Shown here in pieces: positions 16,457-25,119 of a stretch of DNA of 32,251 nucleotides. Source of the DNA: an uncultured Gammaproteobacteria bacterium (lineage in GTDB: Bacteria > Pseudomonadota > Gammaproteobacteria > Poriferisulfidales > GCA-002705445); contig CAJYAP010000013.1 in NCBI GenBank assembly GCA_913065025.1, forward strand, positions 1 to 32,251. Reading direction: 5' to 3'. The translations under genes and the position numbers were made by a program. Position 1 is the first letter of the stretch. Each line of letters opens with the position of its first letter. The notes beneath the pieces are model-generated. The model was not told the DNA's origin and ran no database searches. It was given only the letters and a program-made list of their open reading frames with translations.

Positions 16457-17192
16457 AAATAATGCAAACTTTGGACGTAAAAAAGTTACAGAAAAAGAGA
16501 AAGTAACACTAGTAAATAATGTTTTTACATCTGTAACAAAAAGATATGACTTAATGAATGATTTAATGTCATTCGGAACGCACAGGGTATGGAAAAAATA
16601 TTTTTTACTATGTTCAAGTATAAAAAATGGGCAAAAAGTTCTTGATTTAGCAGCAGGAACAGGTGATATAACCAAGCTAATTAGTGAATCTGTTGGTGAA
16701 AAAGGTTCCGTCATTTCTTGTGATATAAATTATGAAATGTTGGCTCAAGGTAGAAATAATCTTATAGATAAAGGAATTTTAAATAATGTATATTATGTGC
16801 AATCAGACGCACAAGCATTATCATTTGCAGAAAATAGCTTCGACCATGTGACAATGGCGTTCGGACTTAGAAATACTGCGAATATAACAAAAGCGCTTGA
16901 CTCGATATATAGAATTATTAAACCAGGAGGATCTATACAAGTATTAGAATTTTCTAAAGCCGAGAAATTAATTGAGAAGCCATATGAAATATTCTTAAAT
17001 AACTTTGTTCCTTTTTTAGGAAAACACATTGCTAAAGATGAAGATAGTTACAAATATTTATCTGAATCAATTGCTATGCACCCATCACAAGAAGAATTAA
17101 TAAAGCTAATGAATGAAAGTAAATTTAAGAAGTGTAAATATAATAATTTGTCTTTTGGTATTGTGTCAATTCATAAAGGATATAAATTATAA
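16437..17192 (+). CDS. ubiE: Ubiquinone/menaquinone C-methyltransferase UbiE
   Basis: SAM-dependent C-methylation of the quinone ring, shared by ubiquinone and menaquinone synthesis. The 251 residues match E. coli. Landmarks are VTKRYDLMNDLMSFGTHRVWK (about 33-53), the SAM-binding loop LDLAAGTGDI (69-78), and the C-terminal YKYLSESIAMHPSQ. AGGAAG lies about 8 bases before the ATG, inside the DUF971 gene. ubiJ begins at the very next base after the stop. With ubiJ, ubiB here and ubiK at 31384-31632, only ubiquinone synthesis is represented; no menaquinone gene is visible. Confidence 0.97.
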   Translation: MSESNNKNNANFGRKKVTEKEKVTLVNNVFTSVTKRYDLMNDLMSFGTHRVWKKYFLLCSSIKNGQKVLDLAAGTGDITKLISESVGEKGSVISCDINYEMLAQGRNNLIDKGILNNVYYVQSDAQALSFAENSFDHVTMAFGLRNTANITKALDSIYRIIKPGGSIQVLEFSKAEKLIEKPYEIFLNNFVPFLGKHIAKDEDSYKYLSESIAMHPSQEELIKLMNESKFKKCKYNNLSFGIVSIHKGYKL

Positions 17193-17762
17193 ATGATTAT
17201 AGAAAAAATAAATAAATTTTTAGAAGTTGCAATCGAACACAGTAATTTAGATAAAAAAGAATTTTCTACTTTGAATGGAAAAATTATATCTATTATCCTA
17301 AGTAATACTTCAACAGTAATCTACATAAGTTTATACGAAAGTAATATAAAAATATTAGAAGATAAAGAGGAAGAGCCAGATTTAATTCTAGAAGGAAGTC
17401 CAATCGCTTTTTTAAATTATTTTAATAATTTAGGCGAAAGTCATTCAATCAAAATATCAGGAAATGCTTCCTTAGCTGAGAAATTCTCACAAATCGTATC
17501 AAAAATAAATATAGATTGGGAACAAATTATATCAGAATACACAAATGATGAGTTTGCCTTTTACTCATCAAAATTTATGAATTTTTTTAAAAGCAAAACA
17601 ATTGAAATTGAAGAAAGTTTACTGAGGAATTCTAAAGAATATTTTCGTGATGAAACAGACATCTTACCATCAAAAGAAGATATAAATGATTATATAGAAG
17701 ATGTCGATGATTTAAAAAATAAAATAGAAGTAATAGAAGTAAAATTTAACAAAATAAAATGA
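17193..17762 (+). CDS. ubiJ: Ubiquinone biosynthesis accessory factor UbiJ (SCP2 domain)
   Basis: Lipid-binding scaffold protein that, with UbiK, supports the soluble Ubi complex handling hydrophobic intermediates. The 189 residues have an N-terminal SCP2-like domain (about 5-110), with DLILEGSPIAFLNYF and the central SIKISGNASLAEKF, and a charged helical C-terminus (about 135-189). The sequence is weakly conserved; placement between ubiE and ubiB is the strongest evidence. Its stop overlaps the ubiB start (ATGA). Confidence 0.9.
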   Translation: MIIEKINKFLEVAIEHSNLDKKEFSTLNGKIISIILSNTSTVIYISLYESNIKILEDKEEEPDLILEGSPIAFLNYFNNLGESHSIKISGNASLAEKFSQIVSKINIDWEQIISEYTNDEFAFYSSKFMNFFKSKTIEIEESLLRNSKEYFRDETDILPSKEDINDYIEDVDDLKNKIEVIEVKFNKIK

Positions 17763-19291
17763 AGCAAATATTGAGATTAATAAAAATTTATATAATCATA
17801 ATGAGAAATTCATTAGATAAAGATTTGTTTAATTTTAAATATTTGTGGCTAATGAAATTTTCCAGAGTTTTTTTTCCAAATTTGTGGTTTAGAAATTCTT
17901 CCTTAAGTAGAGGGGAAAGGATTAAAAATACGTTTGAAGAATTAGGCCCAATATTTGTTAAGTTAGGACAAACTATATCTACTAGAAAAGATTTACTTCC
18001 TGATGATATAGCTGAAGAATTGGTGAAGTTGCAAGATAAAGTAACACCTTTTCCAGGTGAGCAGGCTAAACAAGCAATCGAATTAGCATTAAATGACAAG
18101 GTAGAAAATATATTCGATGATTTTGATATTAAATCTTTAGCGTCAGCCTCAGTTGCACAAGTTCATGCTGCAAAATTAAATAATAATGAAGTGGTGATAA
18201 AAGTATTGAGACCGGGTATTGAAAAGCTAATAGTGAAAGATATAAACTTGATGTTTTTCATTGCAAAAACTATAGACAAAGTTTGGGAAGAATCAAAAAG
18301 ATTAAAACCAGTAGAAATTGTTAGTGAGTATGAAAAAATAATATTTGGAGAGTTAGATCTTGTAAAAGAAGCTTCAAATGCAAATTTGTTAAAAAGAAAT
18401 TTTACAGATTCTACTTATTTATACGTACCTGAAGTATACCTTGAATATACTAGAACAAATATTCTGGTTATGGAGAGAATTTTTGGAATTCAAATTAGTG
18501 ATAAAAAAGAGTTAAAAAATAAAAAAATAAATATAAAGAGGTTGGCTGAGAAAGGAACAGAAATTTTCTTCACACAAGTTTTCCAACATAACTTCTTCCA
18601 TGCTGATATGCATCCTGGCAATATATTTGTATCCTATGAAAATCCAGACGATCCAAAATACTGTGCTGTAGATTTTGGAATAATGGGATCTCTATCAGAC
18701 AGCGATCAGAAATACTTGGCTTTAAATTTCCAGGCATTTTTTCAAAGAGATTACAAGAAAGTTGCTGAGCTGCATGTTGATTCAGGATGGGTAGGAGAGA
18801 ACACTAGAATTAGTGAACTAGAAAATTCAATAAGAAGTGTTTGCGAACCCATATTTGAAAAACCTTTAAAAGACATATCCTTTGGTAATGTTTTGTTACA
18901 GTTATTTTCTGTCGCAAGGCAATATGATATGGAGGTGCAGCCGCAATTAGTCTTACTTCAGAAAACTTTATTGAATATAGAGGGGCTTGGAAGAGACTTA
19001 TATCCTGACCTTGATTTATGGGTTACCGCAAAACCTTTTTTTGAAAAATGGGCAAAGGACAATATGGGAATCAAATCCATAATAAGAAAGATATCAAAAA
19101 ATAGTCCTATGTTAATAAACGAAATATCTGATTTCCCAGAGACTATGTCATTAATTCGTAAAAAATTAAATGAGAACGATCTTCAGAAGGAAATAAAAAA
19201 AATGAAGTCTGATATAAAAAATTCACGCTTCAAAAATACAGTGTTATTTTTAGCGCTTCTATTAATGATTTTACTTGAAATTACTCAATGA
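17759..19291 (+). CDS. ubiB: UbiB family atypical kinase/ATPase for ubiquinone synthesis
   Basis: Membrane-anchored atypical protein-kinase-like ATPase needed for ubiquinone production, thought to help extract quinone intermediates from the membrane. The 510 residues have the diagnostic KLGQ motif (about 68-71) in FVKLGQTISTRKDLLP, the alanine-rich nucleotide loop ASVAQVHAA, VIKVLRPG with the ATP-site Lys, HADMHPGN (catalytic loop) and VDFGIMG. The C-terminus has a hydrophobic membrane segment, VLFLALLLMILLE, short for the family, which often has two. The 4-base overlaps with ubiJ and uvrD show an operon. Confidence 0.95.
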   Translation: MKQILRLIKIYIIIMRNSLDKDLFNFKYLWLMKFSRVFFPNLWFRNSSLSRGERIKNTFEELGPIFVKLGQTISTRKDLLPDDIAEELVKLQDKVTPFPGEQAKQAIELALNDKVENIFDDFDIKSLASASVAQVHAAKLNNNEVVIKVLRPGIEKLIVKDINLMFFIAKTIDKVWEESKRLKPVEIVSEYEKIIFGELDLVKEASNANLLKRNFTDSTYLYVPEVYLEYTRTNILVMERIFGIQISDKKELKNKKINIKRLAEKGTEIFFTQVFQHNFFHADMHPGNIFVSYENPDDPKYCAVDFGIMGSLSDSDQKYLALNFQAFFQRDYKKVAELHVDSGWVGENTRISELENSIRSVCEPIFEKPLKDISFGNVLLQLFSVARQYDMEVQPQLVLLQKTLLNIEGLGRDLYPDLDLWVTAKPFFEKWAKDNMGIKSIIRKISKNSPMLINEISDFPETMSLIRKKLNENDLQKEIKKMKSDIKNSRFKNTVLFLALLLMILLEITQ

Positions 19292-21444
19292 CAATGAGCT
19301 CAAATTATAACCTTAATAATCTTAATGAAGCTCAACGTGATGCTGTGTGTAATTTATCTCAAAATAGCCTAGTTATAGCCGGTGCTGGAAGTGGGAAAAC
19401 TAGAGTACTTATACAAAGAATATTATGGCTAATAGAAGACAACGAATTCTCACCATTTTCTATATTGGCAGTAACATTCACTAATAAAGCTGCCAAGGAA
19501 ATTAAAGGAAGATTATCAGAAAGTTTAAATACAAGTATTGAGAGTATGTGGGTTGGAACTTTTCATGGTATTTGTTACAGGATTTTAAGAGCAAATTATC
19601 AGAAAGTACTTTTGCCAAAGAATTTTCAAATTATAGATACTGACGATCAAGTGAGAATTATAAAAAGAATCATGAAAGATAATGAAATAGATAATTCCCA
19701 AATTATGCCAAAACAAGTTGCTTGGTATATTAATAAAAAGAAAGACCAAAGTGTAAGAAGCAATAGAACTAAAGATGATGATTTTATAAGTATACAATAT
19801 AATAAAATTTATAAAATTTATGAAGAGTATTGTAACAGTAGTGGTCTTGTAGACTTTGGTGAGATTATCTTAAGAACTTTAGAACTATTAAAAACAAATA
19901 AAGATGTTAAATCTTATTACCATAATTTATTTAAATCAATTTTAATAGATGAGTTTCAAGACACAAATACAATACAGTATGAGTTAATAAAAATTATGAC
20001 CAGTAAAGATACATCAATATTTGCAGTTGGAGATGATGATCAATCAATATATGGTTGGCGAGGAGCAAAAATTGAAAATATTGATAAGCTGCAAAAAGAC
20101 TACAAAGGTACAAAAGTATTTAGATTAGAGCAAAATTATAGGTCTACAGGAAATATATTGAATGCAGCAAATAGCGTAATTTTAAATAATGACGCTAGAA
20201 TGGGAAAAAATTTATGGACCGAGGATAAAAGCGGTGACCCAATAAAAATATTTTCAGCAAGTGATGAAATTGATGAAGCTAATTTCGTAATCGAGTCAAT
20301 ACAGAATCATATAGCAGAAGATTTTAAGAGAAATGAAATTGCAATATTATATAGATCAAATGCGCAATCGCGAGTTTTTGAAGAAAAACTCATAACGAAA
20401 GGTATACCATATAAGATATATGGAGGATTTAGATTTTTCGAGAGAGCAGAAATTAAAGATGTTGTTGCGTATATGAGAATAGCAGTAAGTAATAATGATG
20501 ATAATTCTTTTGAAAGAATTGTAAATACGCCACCAAGAGGAATTGGAGAAAAAACAAAAAATTTATTAAGAGAGTTTTCTAAGAGTAAAAAATTATCACT
20601 TTATGAATCTATTCCATTTGCTATTGAGGAGTCAATTTTTACAAAAAAAGCTGGTGATTCTCTTTTACAATTTTATAATCTAATACAGATTATAAAAAGT
20701 GTTTTAGAAAAAGATGATTTGCCTTATCAGATAAATGAAATAATTAAAATTAGTCAAATAAAATCCATGTATGAGAAAAATAAGACTGAGCAAGCAAGAT
20801 CAAAATTAGAAAACTTAGATGAATTAGTTTCAGCAGCCCAGGAATTTGTAAATATTGATATTGATGAAAATGAAACAATTATTGATGCTTTTTTAACACA
20901 TACATCTCTGGAGTCTGGAGAAGGGCAGGGAAGTGATTGGGATGAATGTGTACAAATGATGACCCTACATTCATCAAAAGGCCTAGAGTTTCCTATCGTA
21001 TTTTTAGTTGGTTTAGAAGAAAACCTTTTCCCAAGTAGAATGTCTATTGAAGAGGAAAACTTAGAAGAAGAAAGAAGGCTCTGCTACGTTGGAATAACAA
21101 GAGCTAGAAAAAAACTCTATATATCTCATGCTCAAATGCGAAGACAGTATGGATCTGAAAATTATTGTATGCCGTCAAGATTTTTAAGTGAAATGCCGAA
21201 AGAAGTTGTTGAAGAAATTGGTTATAACCCTAAAAAGTTTTTCAAGAGAGGCAATACTTCCAACATCAAAAACATATATAAAGAAAATACCATTATGGGG
21301 AAAAGAGTCGCACATAAAAAATTTGGAGAAGGCGTGGTAATATCAACAGAAGGATCTGATTCAAATACAAGAGTTCAGGTTTCTTTTGACGAGGTTGGAA
21401 GCAAATGGTTAATATTAGCAGTTGCAAATCTTGAGATAATTTAA
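19288..21444 (+). CDS. uvrD: DNA helicase II UvrD
   Basis: Superfamily 1 3'-5' helicase for nucleotide-excision and mismatch repair. The 718 residues fit. Walker A is AGAGSGKT (31-38), followed by VTFTNKAAKEIKGR and TFHGICYRILR, which favours UvrD over Rep. DEFQDTN, GDDDQSIYGWRGA, LEQNYRS, TLHSSKGLEFP and YVGITRAR are the other helicase motifs. The C-terminal GKRVAHKKFGEGVV segment is the UvrD tail that contacts RNA polymerase. The start overlaps ubiB by 4 bases; a second in-frame ATG lies two codons on. It is the last gene in the long rightward run with very tight spacing. Confidence 0.95.
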   Translation: MTMSSNYNLNNLNEAQRDAVCNLSQNSLVIAGAGSGKTRVLIQRILWLIEDNEFSPFSILAVTFTNKAAKEIKGRLSESLNTSIESMWVGTFHGICYRILRANYQKVLLPKNFQIIDTDDQVRIIKRIMKDNEIDNSQIMPKQVAWYINKKKDQSVRSNRTKDDDFISIQYNKIYKIYEEYCNSSGLVDFGEIILRTLELLKTNKDVKSYYHNLFKSILIDEFQDTNTIQYELIKIMTSKDTSIFAVGDDDQSIYGWRGAKIENIDKLQKDYKGTKVFRLEQNYRSTGNILNAANSVILNNDARMGKNLWTEDKSGDPIKIFSASDEIDEANFVIESIQNHIAEDFKRNEIAILYRSNAQSRVFEEKLITKGIPYKIYGGFRFFERAEIKDVVAYMRIAVSNNDDNSFERIVNTPPRGIGEKTKNLLREFSKSKKLSLYESIPFAIEESIFTKKAGDSLLQFYNLIQIIKSVLEKDDLPYQINEIIKISQIKSMYEKNKTEQARSKLENLDELVSAAQEFVNIDIDENETIIDAFLTHTSLESGEGQGSDWDECVQMMTLHSSKGLEFPIVFLVGLEENLFPSRMSIEEENLEEERRLCYVGITRARKKLYISHAQMRRQYGSENYCMPSRFLSEMPKEVVEEIGYNPKKFFKRGNTSNIKNIYKENTIMGKRVAHKKFGEGVVISTEGSDSNTRVQVSFDEVGSKWLILAVANLEII

Positions 21445-21459
21445 TAAAAAGGTATATCT

Positions 21460-22536
21460 ATGAAAAGAAGAGATTTTTTTAAAAGTTTTAGTAGTATTGC
21501 TTTGCTTGGAGCACTTCCATCGGCTTTGAAAGCCAAGAATCAAAAAGCTGAGTATAACTGGAAGATGGTGACAACTTGGCCTAAGAATTTTCCAGGTTTA
21601 GGTACGGGAGCTCAATACCTAGCTGACTCAATAAATAAATTATCTGGTGGAAGAATAAAAGTTACAGTATATGGCGCTGGTGAGCTAGTACCTGCTTTTG
21701 AAATTTTCGACGCAGTCTCAAACGGGGTTGCAGAATTAGGTCATGGGTCTGCATATTACTGGAAGGGGAAAAATGATACATTCCAATTTTTTTCTACTGT
21801 TCCATTTGGTATGACAGCAAATGAAATGAACTCATGGCTATATAAGGGAGGAGGTATGGAACTTTGGGAGCAAGCTTACTCAGATTTTAATTTACTTCCT
21901 ATGGCTGCTGGCAACACTGGTGTTCAAATGGGAGGATGGTTTAACAAAGAGATTAATTCTTTGAGTGATTTAAAAGGATTAAAGATGAGAATACCAGGAT
22001 TAGGTGGAGAAGTTTTAAAAAGAGCTGGTGGAACTCCAGTAAATTTGCCTGGTGGAGAGTTATTCACAGCTTTAAAAACTGGAACAATAGACGCAACGGA
22101 ATGGGTTAGTCCTTATAATGATCTTGCATTTGGTTTGCACAAAGCAGCAAAATTTTATTATTATCCAGGTTGGCATGAGCCTGGAACAACGCTTGAATGC
22201 TTTGTTAATAAAGATAAATATTTAGAGTTGCCTGAAGATCTGAGAAGTATATTACTTGGTGCTTCAAAGATGGCAAATTTAGATATGCTTTGTGAAATGA
22301 TTTCAAGAAATAATGAAGCACTTCAAATATTACAAGATAAACATAAGGTTGATATAAGGCCCTATCCTGATGAAGTGTTAAATGAATTGTATGAAATATC
22401 AAAAAATGTTGTAAAAGAACTATCCTCATCAAGCGACTTTGCCAAAGAGGTTTATAATTCATATTCTTCTTTTCAGGAAAAAACTAGAAATTGGAATAAT
22501 ATATCTCTAAAATCATACTTAAATATTAAGAAATAG
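21460..22536 (+). CDS. TRAP transporter substrate-binding protein (DctP family)
   Basis: Periplasmic binding protein of a TRAP transporter, in the group of TakP and FcbT1. The 358 residues start with a likely Tat signal (MKRRDFFKSF, then a hydrophobic stretch, cleavage near 27). WKMVTTWPKNFPGLGTG opens the mature protein, and GLKMRIPGLGGEVLKRAGG and GTIDATEWVSPYND belong to the ligand site. The Arg in KMRIPG is the usual carboxylate contact, so an organic acid is the likely ligand. TakP binds 2-oxo acids, so the subgroup suggests that, but substrate cannot be fixed from sequence. The ribosome-binding site is AAAAAGG. Its likely membrane partners are on the other strand at 23261-25114. Confidence 0.9.
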   Translation: MKRRDFFKSFSSIALLGALPSALKAKNQKAEYNWKMVTTWPKNFPGLGTGAQYLADSINKLSGGRIKVTVYGAGELVPAFEIFDAVSNGVAELGHGSAYYWKGKNDTFQFFSTVPFGMTANEMNSWLYKGGGMELWEQAYSDFNLLPMAAGNTGVQMGGWFNKEINSLSDLKGLKMRIPGLGGEVLKRAGGTPVNLPGGELFTALKTGTIDATEWVSPYNDLAFGLHKAAKFYYYPGWHEPGTTLECFVNKDKYLELPEDLRSILLGASKMANLDMLCEMISRNNEALQILQDKHKVDIRPYPDEVLNELYEISKNVVKELSSSSDFAKEVYNSYSSFQEKTRNWNNISLKSYLNIKK

Positions 22537-22587
22537 AATGTCTGTACCAGAGACTATTAATAATTTATACTATATTTAAACTATAAG

Positions 22588-22601
22588 TAGATATTTATCT
22601 A
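22588..22601. promoter_or_regulatory. Small inverted repeat before the 22631 gene
   Basis: TAGATA-TT-TATCTA is a perfect 6-bp inverted repeat about 30 bases before the membrane-protein start, next to AT-rich TATAC/TATATT sequence that could be a promoter. It may be an operator or just AT-rich chance. Confidence 0.25.
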
Positions 22602-22630
22602 TAAAACAAATGTAAGGATGTGGGGAAAAA

Positions 22631-23248
22631 ATGCAAGAATTACTATCAAATCAATGGTTTAACTATTCAATTTTATTACTAAACGCAATAGTGGCAGGTC
22701 AAATATTGTGGTTTGCAATTAATATCAAAAAATCTAAGTTGCTACAATATGCAATATTTACGTTAGGCATGGGTTACGCAATAGCAATTGGTGGAATATT
22801 TAAAGCCCCAGGATTCATTTTAAATCCTGAAGTAGAGGTATTTTGGTTATTTATAAACGCGTTATTTGGATTCCTTGTTATCTACTATTTTATCAAAAGC
22901 TTATCTGTGCCACCGTTAGCATCATACGCTTCAATGGTTTTTGCTTTAATCGGTGCAGTGACAGTTTTTAGTGGTATTTTAGAGTTTGGTATGAGATATA
23001 TGCCGACAATTTTATTTTACACAATATGTATATATTCTGGTGTTGGATTGATTATTTATCAAATTAAAGTCGCAAAAGCCCAAAGATTACAAAAAAGACT
23101 TTCATATATTGCTGCGGGAGTAGTTTTTTCGGTAGTGTGTCTTAATGCGTTTGATACATATACTTTAGTCCGAGACACAGCATATACAGGAGTTTCAGAA
23201 GGTTGGGAAGGTGGGGTAACTGAACAGCAAGACGAACTTAGTAATTAG
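22631..23248 (+). CDS. Unrecognised six-helix membrane protein
   Basis: I do not recognise this 205-residue protein. Six hydrophobic segments are visible, near residues 14-33, 38-58, 70-92, 98-118, 124-144 and 156-176. A short polar, acidic tail (EGWEGGVTEQQDELSN) follows. The loop after segment two contains GIFKAPGFILNPEVE. There are no Walker, heme or metal motifs and no extra domain. GGGGA (22622-22626) precedes the ATG. It lies 94 bases after the TRAP binding protein on the same strand and ends 12 bases from the convergent DctM gene. An accessory or sensor role in the transporter is possible from position only. Confidence 0.8.
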   Translation: MQELLSNQWFNYSILLLNAIVAGQILWFAINIKKSKLLQYAIFTLGMGYAIAIGGIFKAPGFILNPEVEVFWLFINALFGFLVIYYFIKSLSVPPLASYASMVFALIGAVTVFSGILEFGMRYMPTILFYTICIYSGVGLIIYQIKVAKAQRLQKRLSYIAAGVVFSVVCLNAFDTYTLVRDTAYTGVSEGWEGGVTEQQDELSN

Positions 23249-23260
23249 AAGTTATTAATC

Positions 23261-24619
23261 TTAACCAAAAATTTTATTTGGAAGCCACGTTGTTATTTCT
23301 GGGATAATTATAATTATAGTTATGGTTATAATTTGAATGACAATAAAAGGTATCACACCTTTATAAATCTCAACTGTATCTATATTTTTAGGTATCACAC
23401 TTTTTAAATAAAATATTGCGAATCCAAAAGGTGGTGTTAAAAAAGATGTTTGAAGATTTATAGCAATTAATATACCTAACCATATTGGGTCTATACCCAT
23501 AGACAAAAGTATTGGTGCAACAACTGGAATAACGACATAAGTAATTTCAATAAAATCTAATATAAATCCCAAGAGAAATATTGCAAACATAACAAGAGCT
23601 AATTTAGTATAAACATCTCCAGGCAAGCCTGACAATGCATTATTTATAAAAATATCTCCTTCCAGACCTCTGAACACAAGAGAAAATATAGTAGCTCCTA
23701 TTAATAATACAAAAATCATACTGGTTATTTTTGATGCTTGAATTAGAACATCTTTTAAGATACAAAAATTTAATTTTTTATTAATCATTGCTAGAATAGT
23801 TGCCCCTATAGCTCCAAATGATGATGCTTCAGTAGGAGTTGCAACTCCAAAAATTATGGATCCTAGGACTACAAGGATTAAAAATATTGGAGAAAATAAA
23901 GATAAAATGATTTCTTTGAAGTTAAAACTTTTTCTCTCCTTATTTTCTGGAATTAAATCTAATCGAAAGTTAGAAAGATAAATTATATACATTATATAAA
24001 ACCCCACTAAAATTAATCCAGGAAAAATTGCGCCAGCAAATAAGTCACCTACTGATACACTTTCTTGTGAGAATATTCCTAACATATTTTGTGCTTCTTG
24101 ATATGAAGATGAAATTACATCCCCTAGCAAAATTAAGATAATTGAGGGGGGTATAATTTGACCGAGCGTTCCAGATGCCAGAATTGTTCCCGTAGCAACT
24201 TTAACATCATATTTTTTTTTCAACATAGTAGGTAAAGACAAAAGCCCCATAGTGACAACCGTGGCGCCAACAATTCCTGTGCTTGCAGCAAGAAGGGCAC
24301 CCACAATAATTACAGAAATACCCAAACCTCCCTTAATATTTCCAAATAATGCAGACATAGATTCTAAAAGCTTTTCTGCAATCTTTGATTTTTCAAGCAT
24401 AATACCCATGAATATAAACATTGGGATTGCAATTAATGTCTCATTAGTAATGATTCCAAATATTCTATTTGGCAAAGCATAGAGGATAGACAAATCAAAG
24501 TTACCAGTTAGGCTGCAAATCAAGGCAAAAATTATAGATACGCCAGATAGTGTAAATGCAACTGGATAACCAAACATTAAAATAAAGATTACAAGTAAGA
24601 ATAATATTAAAGCAAGCAT
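23261..24619 (-). CDS. dctM: TRAP transporter large permease subunit (DctM family)
   Basis: The transporting subunit of a TRAP system, driven by an ion gradient. The 452 residues are almost entirely hydrophobic helices (about 12). Family segments include FMFGYPVAFTLSG at the N-terminus, PMFIFMGIMLEKSKIAEKL (about 65-83), ASTGIVGATVVTMGLLSLP, TLGQIIPPSIILILLGD and, near the C-terminus, QTSFLTPPFGFAIFYL. It starts 3 bases after the dctQ stop, so the two are one unit. The subunit is of the same mannitol/chloroaromatic-type group as the binding protein at 21460. Confidence 0.93.
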   Translation of the reverse strand: MLALILFLLVIFILMFGYPVAFTLSGVSIIFALICSLTGNFDLSILYALPNRIFGIITNETLIAIPMFIFMGIMLEKSKIAEKLLESMSALFGNIKGGLGISVIIVGALLAASTGIVGATVVTMGLLSLPTMLKKKYDVKVATGTILASGTLGQIIPPSIILILLGDVISSSYQEAQNMLGIFSQESVSVGDLFAGAIFPGLILVGFYIMYIIYLSNFRLDLIPENKERKSFNFKEIILSLFSPIFLILVVLGSIIFGVATPTEASSFGAIGATILAMINKKLNFCILKDVLIQASKITSMIFVLLIGATIFSLVFRGLEGDIFINNALSGLPGDVYTKLALVMFAIFLLGFILDFIEITYVVIPVVAPILLSMGIDPIWLGILIAINLQTSFLTPPFGFAIFYLKSVIPKNIDTVEIYKGVIPFIVIQIITITIIIIIPEITTWLPNKIFG

Positions 24620-24622
24620 TCT

Positions 24623-25114
24623 TTACTTACCCCACCTAGAATTTTTTATTAGTTCAGATAAGCCTTGTAAAAATAGAGCGAGCGACATTAGCAATATATA
24701 TGTTTTTAATATATATAATATTGGTAGGCCACCAGCTTCCTTAGAGGACTCAAGAAGTAATATAGATGAGAGTACATAATTAAAGCTGGTATAAAATATT
24801 AATATGCAAGTTGGCATTAGAAAAAATATTGCACCATAAAAATTTACTAGATTTTTTTTTCTATTAGAAAATTTATTATAGAAAATATCAATTCTTACAT
24901 GCATATTGTCTTTTAAAGTATATGATGCGCCAATAGTAAATATCAAAGCATGTAAATATATTGTTATTTCTTGAATAGCTATGCTACCAAAATCTAATAT
25001 GTAACGCATAAAAGCAACGGCAAATGTTATTAAAATCAATGGCAGTGCAAGGTATGATGTAAGAATGCCGATTTTGTCATTAAAAATATCAATCTTTTCT
25101 GATAATTTTTTCAT
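24623..25114 (-). CDS. dctQ: TRAP transporter small permease subunit (DctQ family)
   Basis: Small membrane subunit that partners DctM. The 163 residues contain four hydrophobic helices (about 15-35, 45-65, 90-115 and 133-157). AIQEITIYLHALIFTIGASYTLKDNMHVRIDIFY is split by the helix-2/3 loop, and its DNMHVRIDIFY part is diagnostic for DctQ. It lies 5 bases after thrB and 3 bases before dctM, so all three may be one leftward transcript. Confidence 0.9.
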   Translation of the reverse strand: MKKLSEKIDIFNDKIGILTSYLALPLILITFAVAFMRYILDFGSIAIQEITIYLHALIFTIGASYTLKDNMHVRIDIFYNKFSNRKKNLVNFYGAIFFLMPTCILIFYTSFNYVLSSILLLESSKEAGGLPILYILKTYILLMSLALFLQGLSELIKNSRWGK

Positions 25115-25119
25115 AAAAA

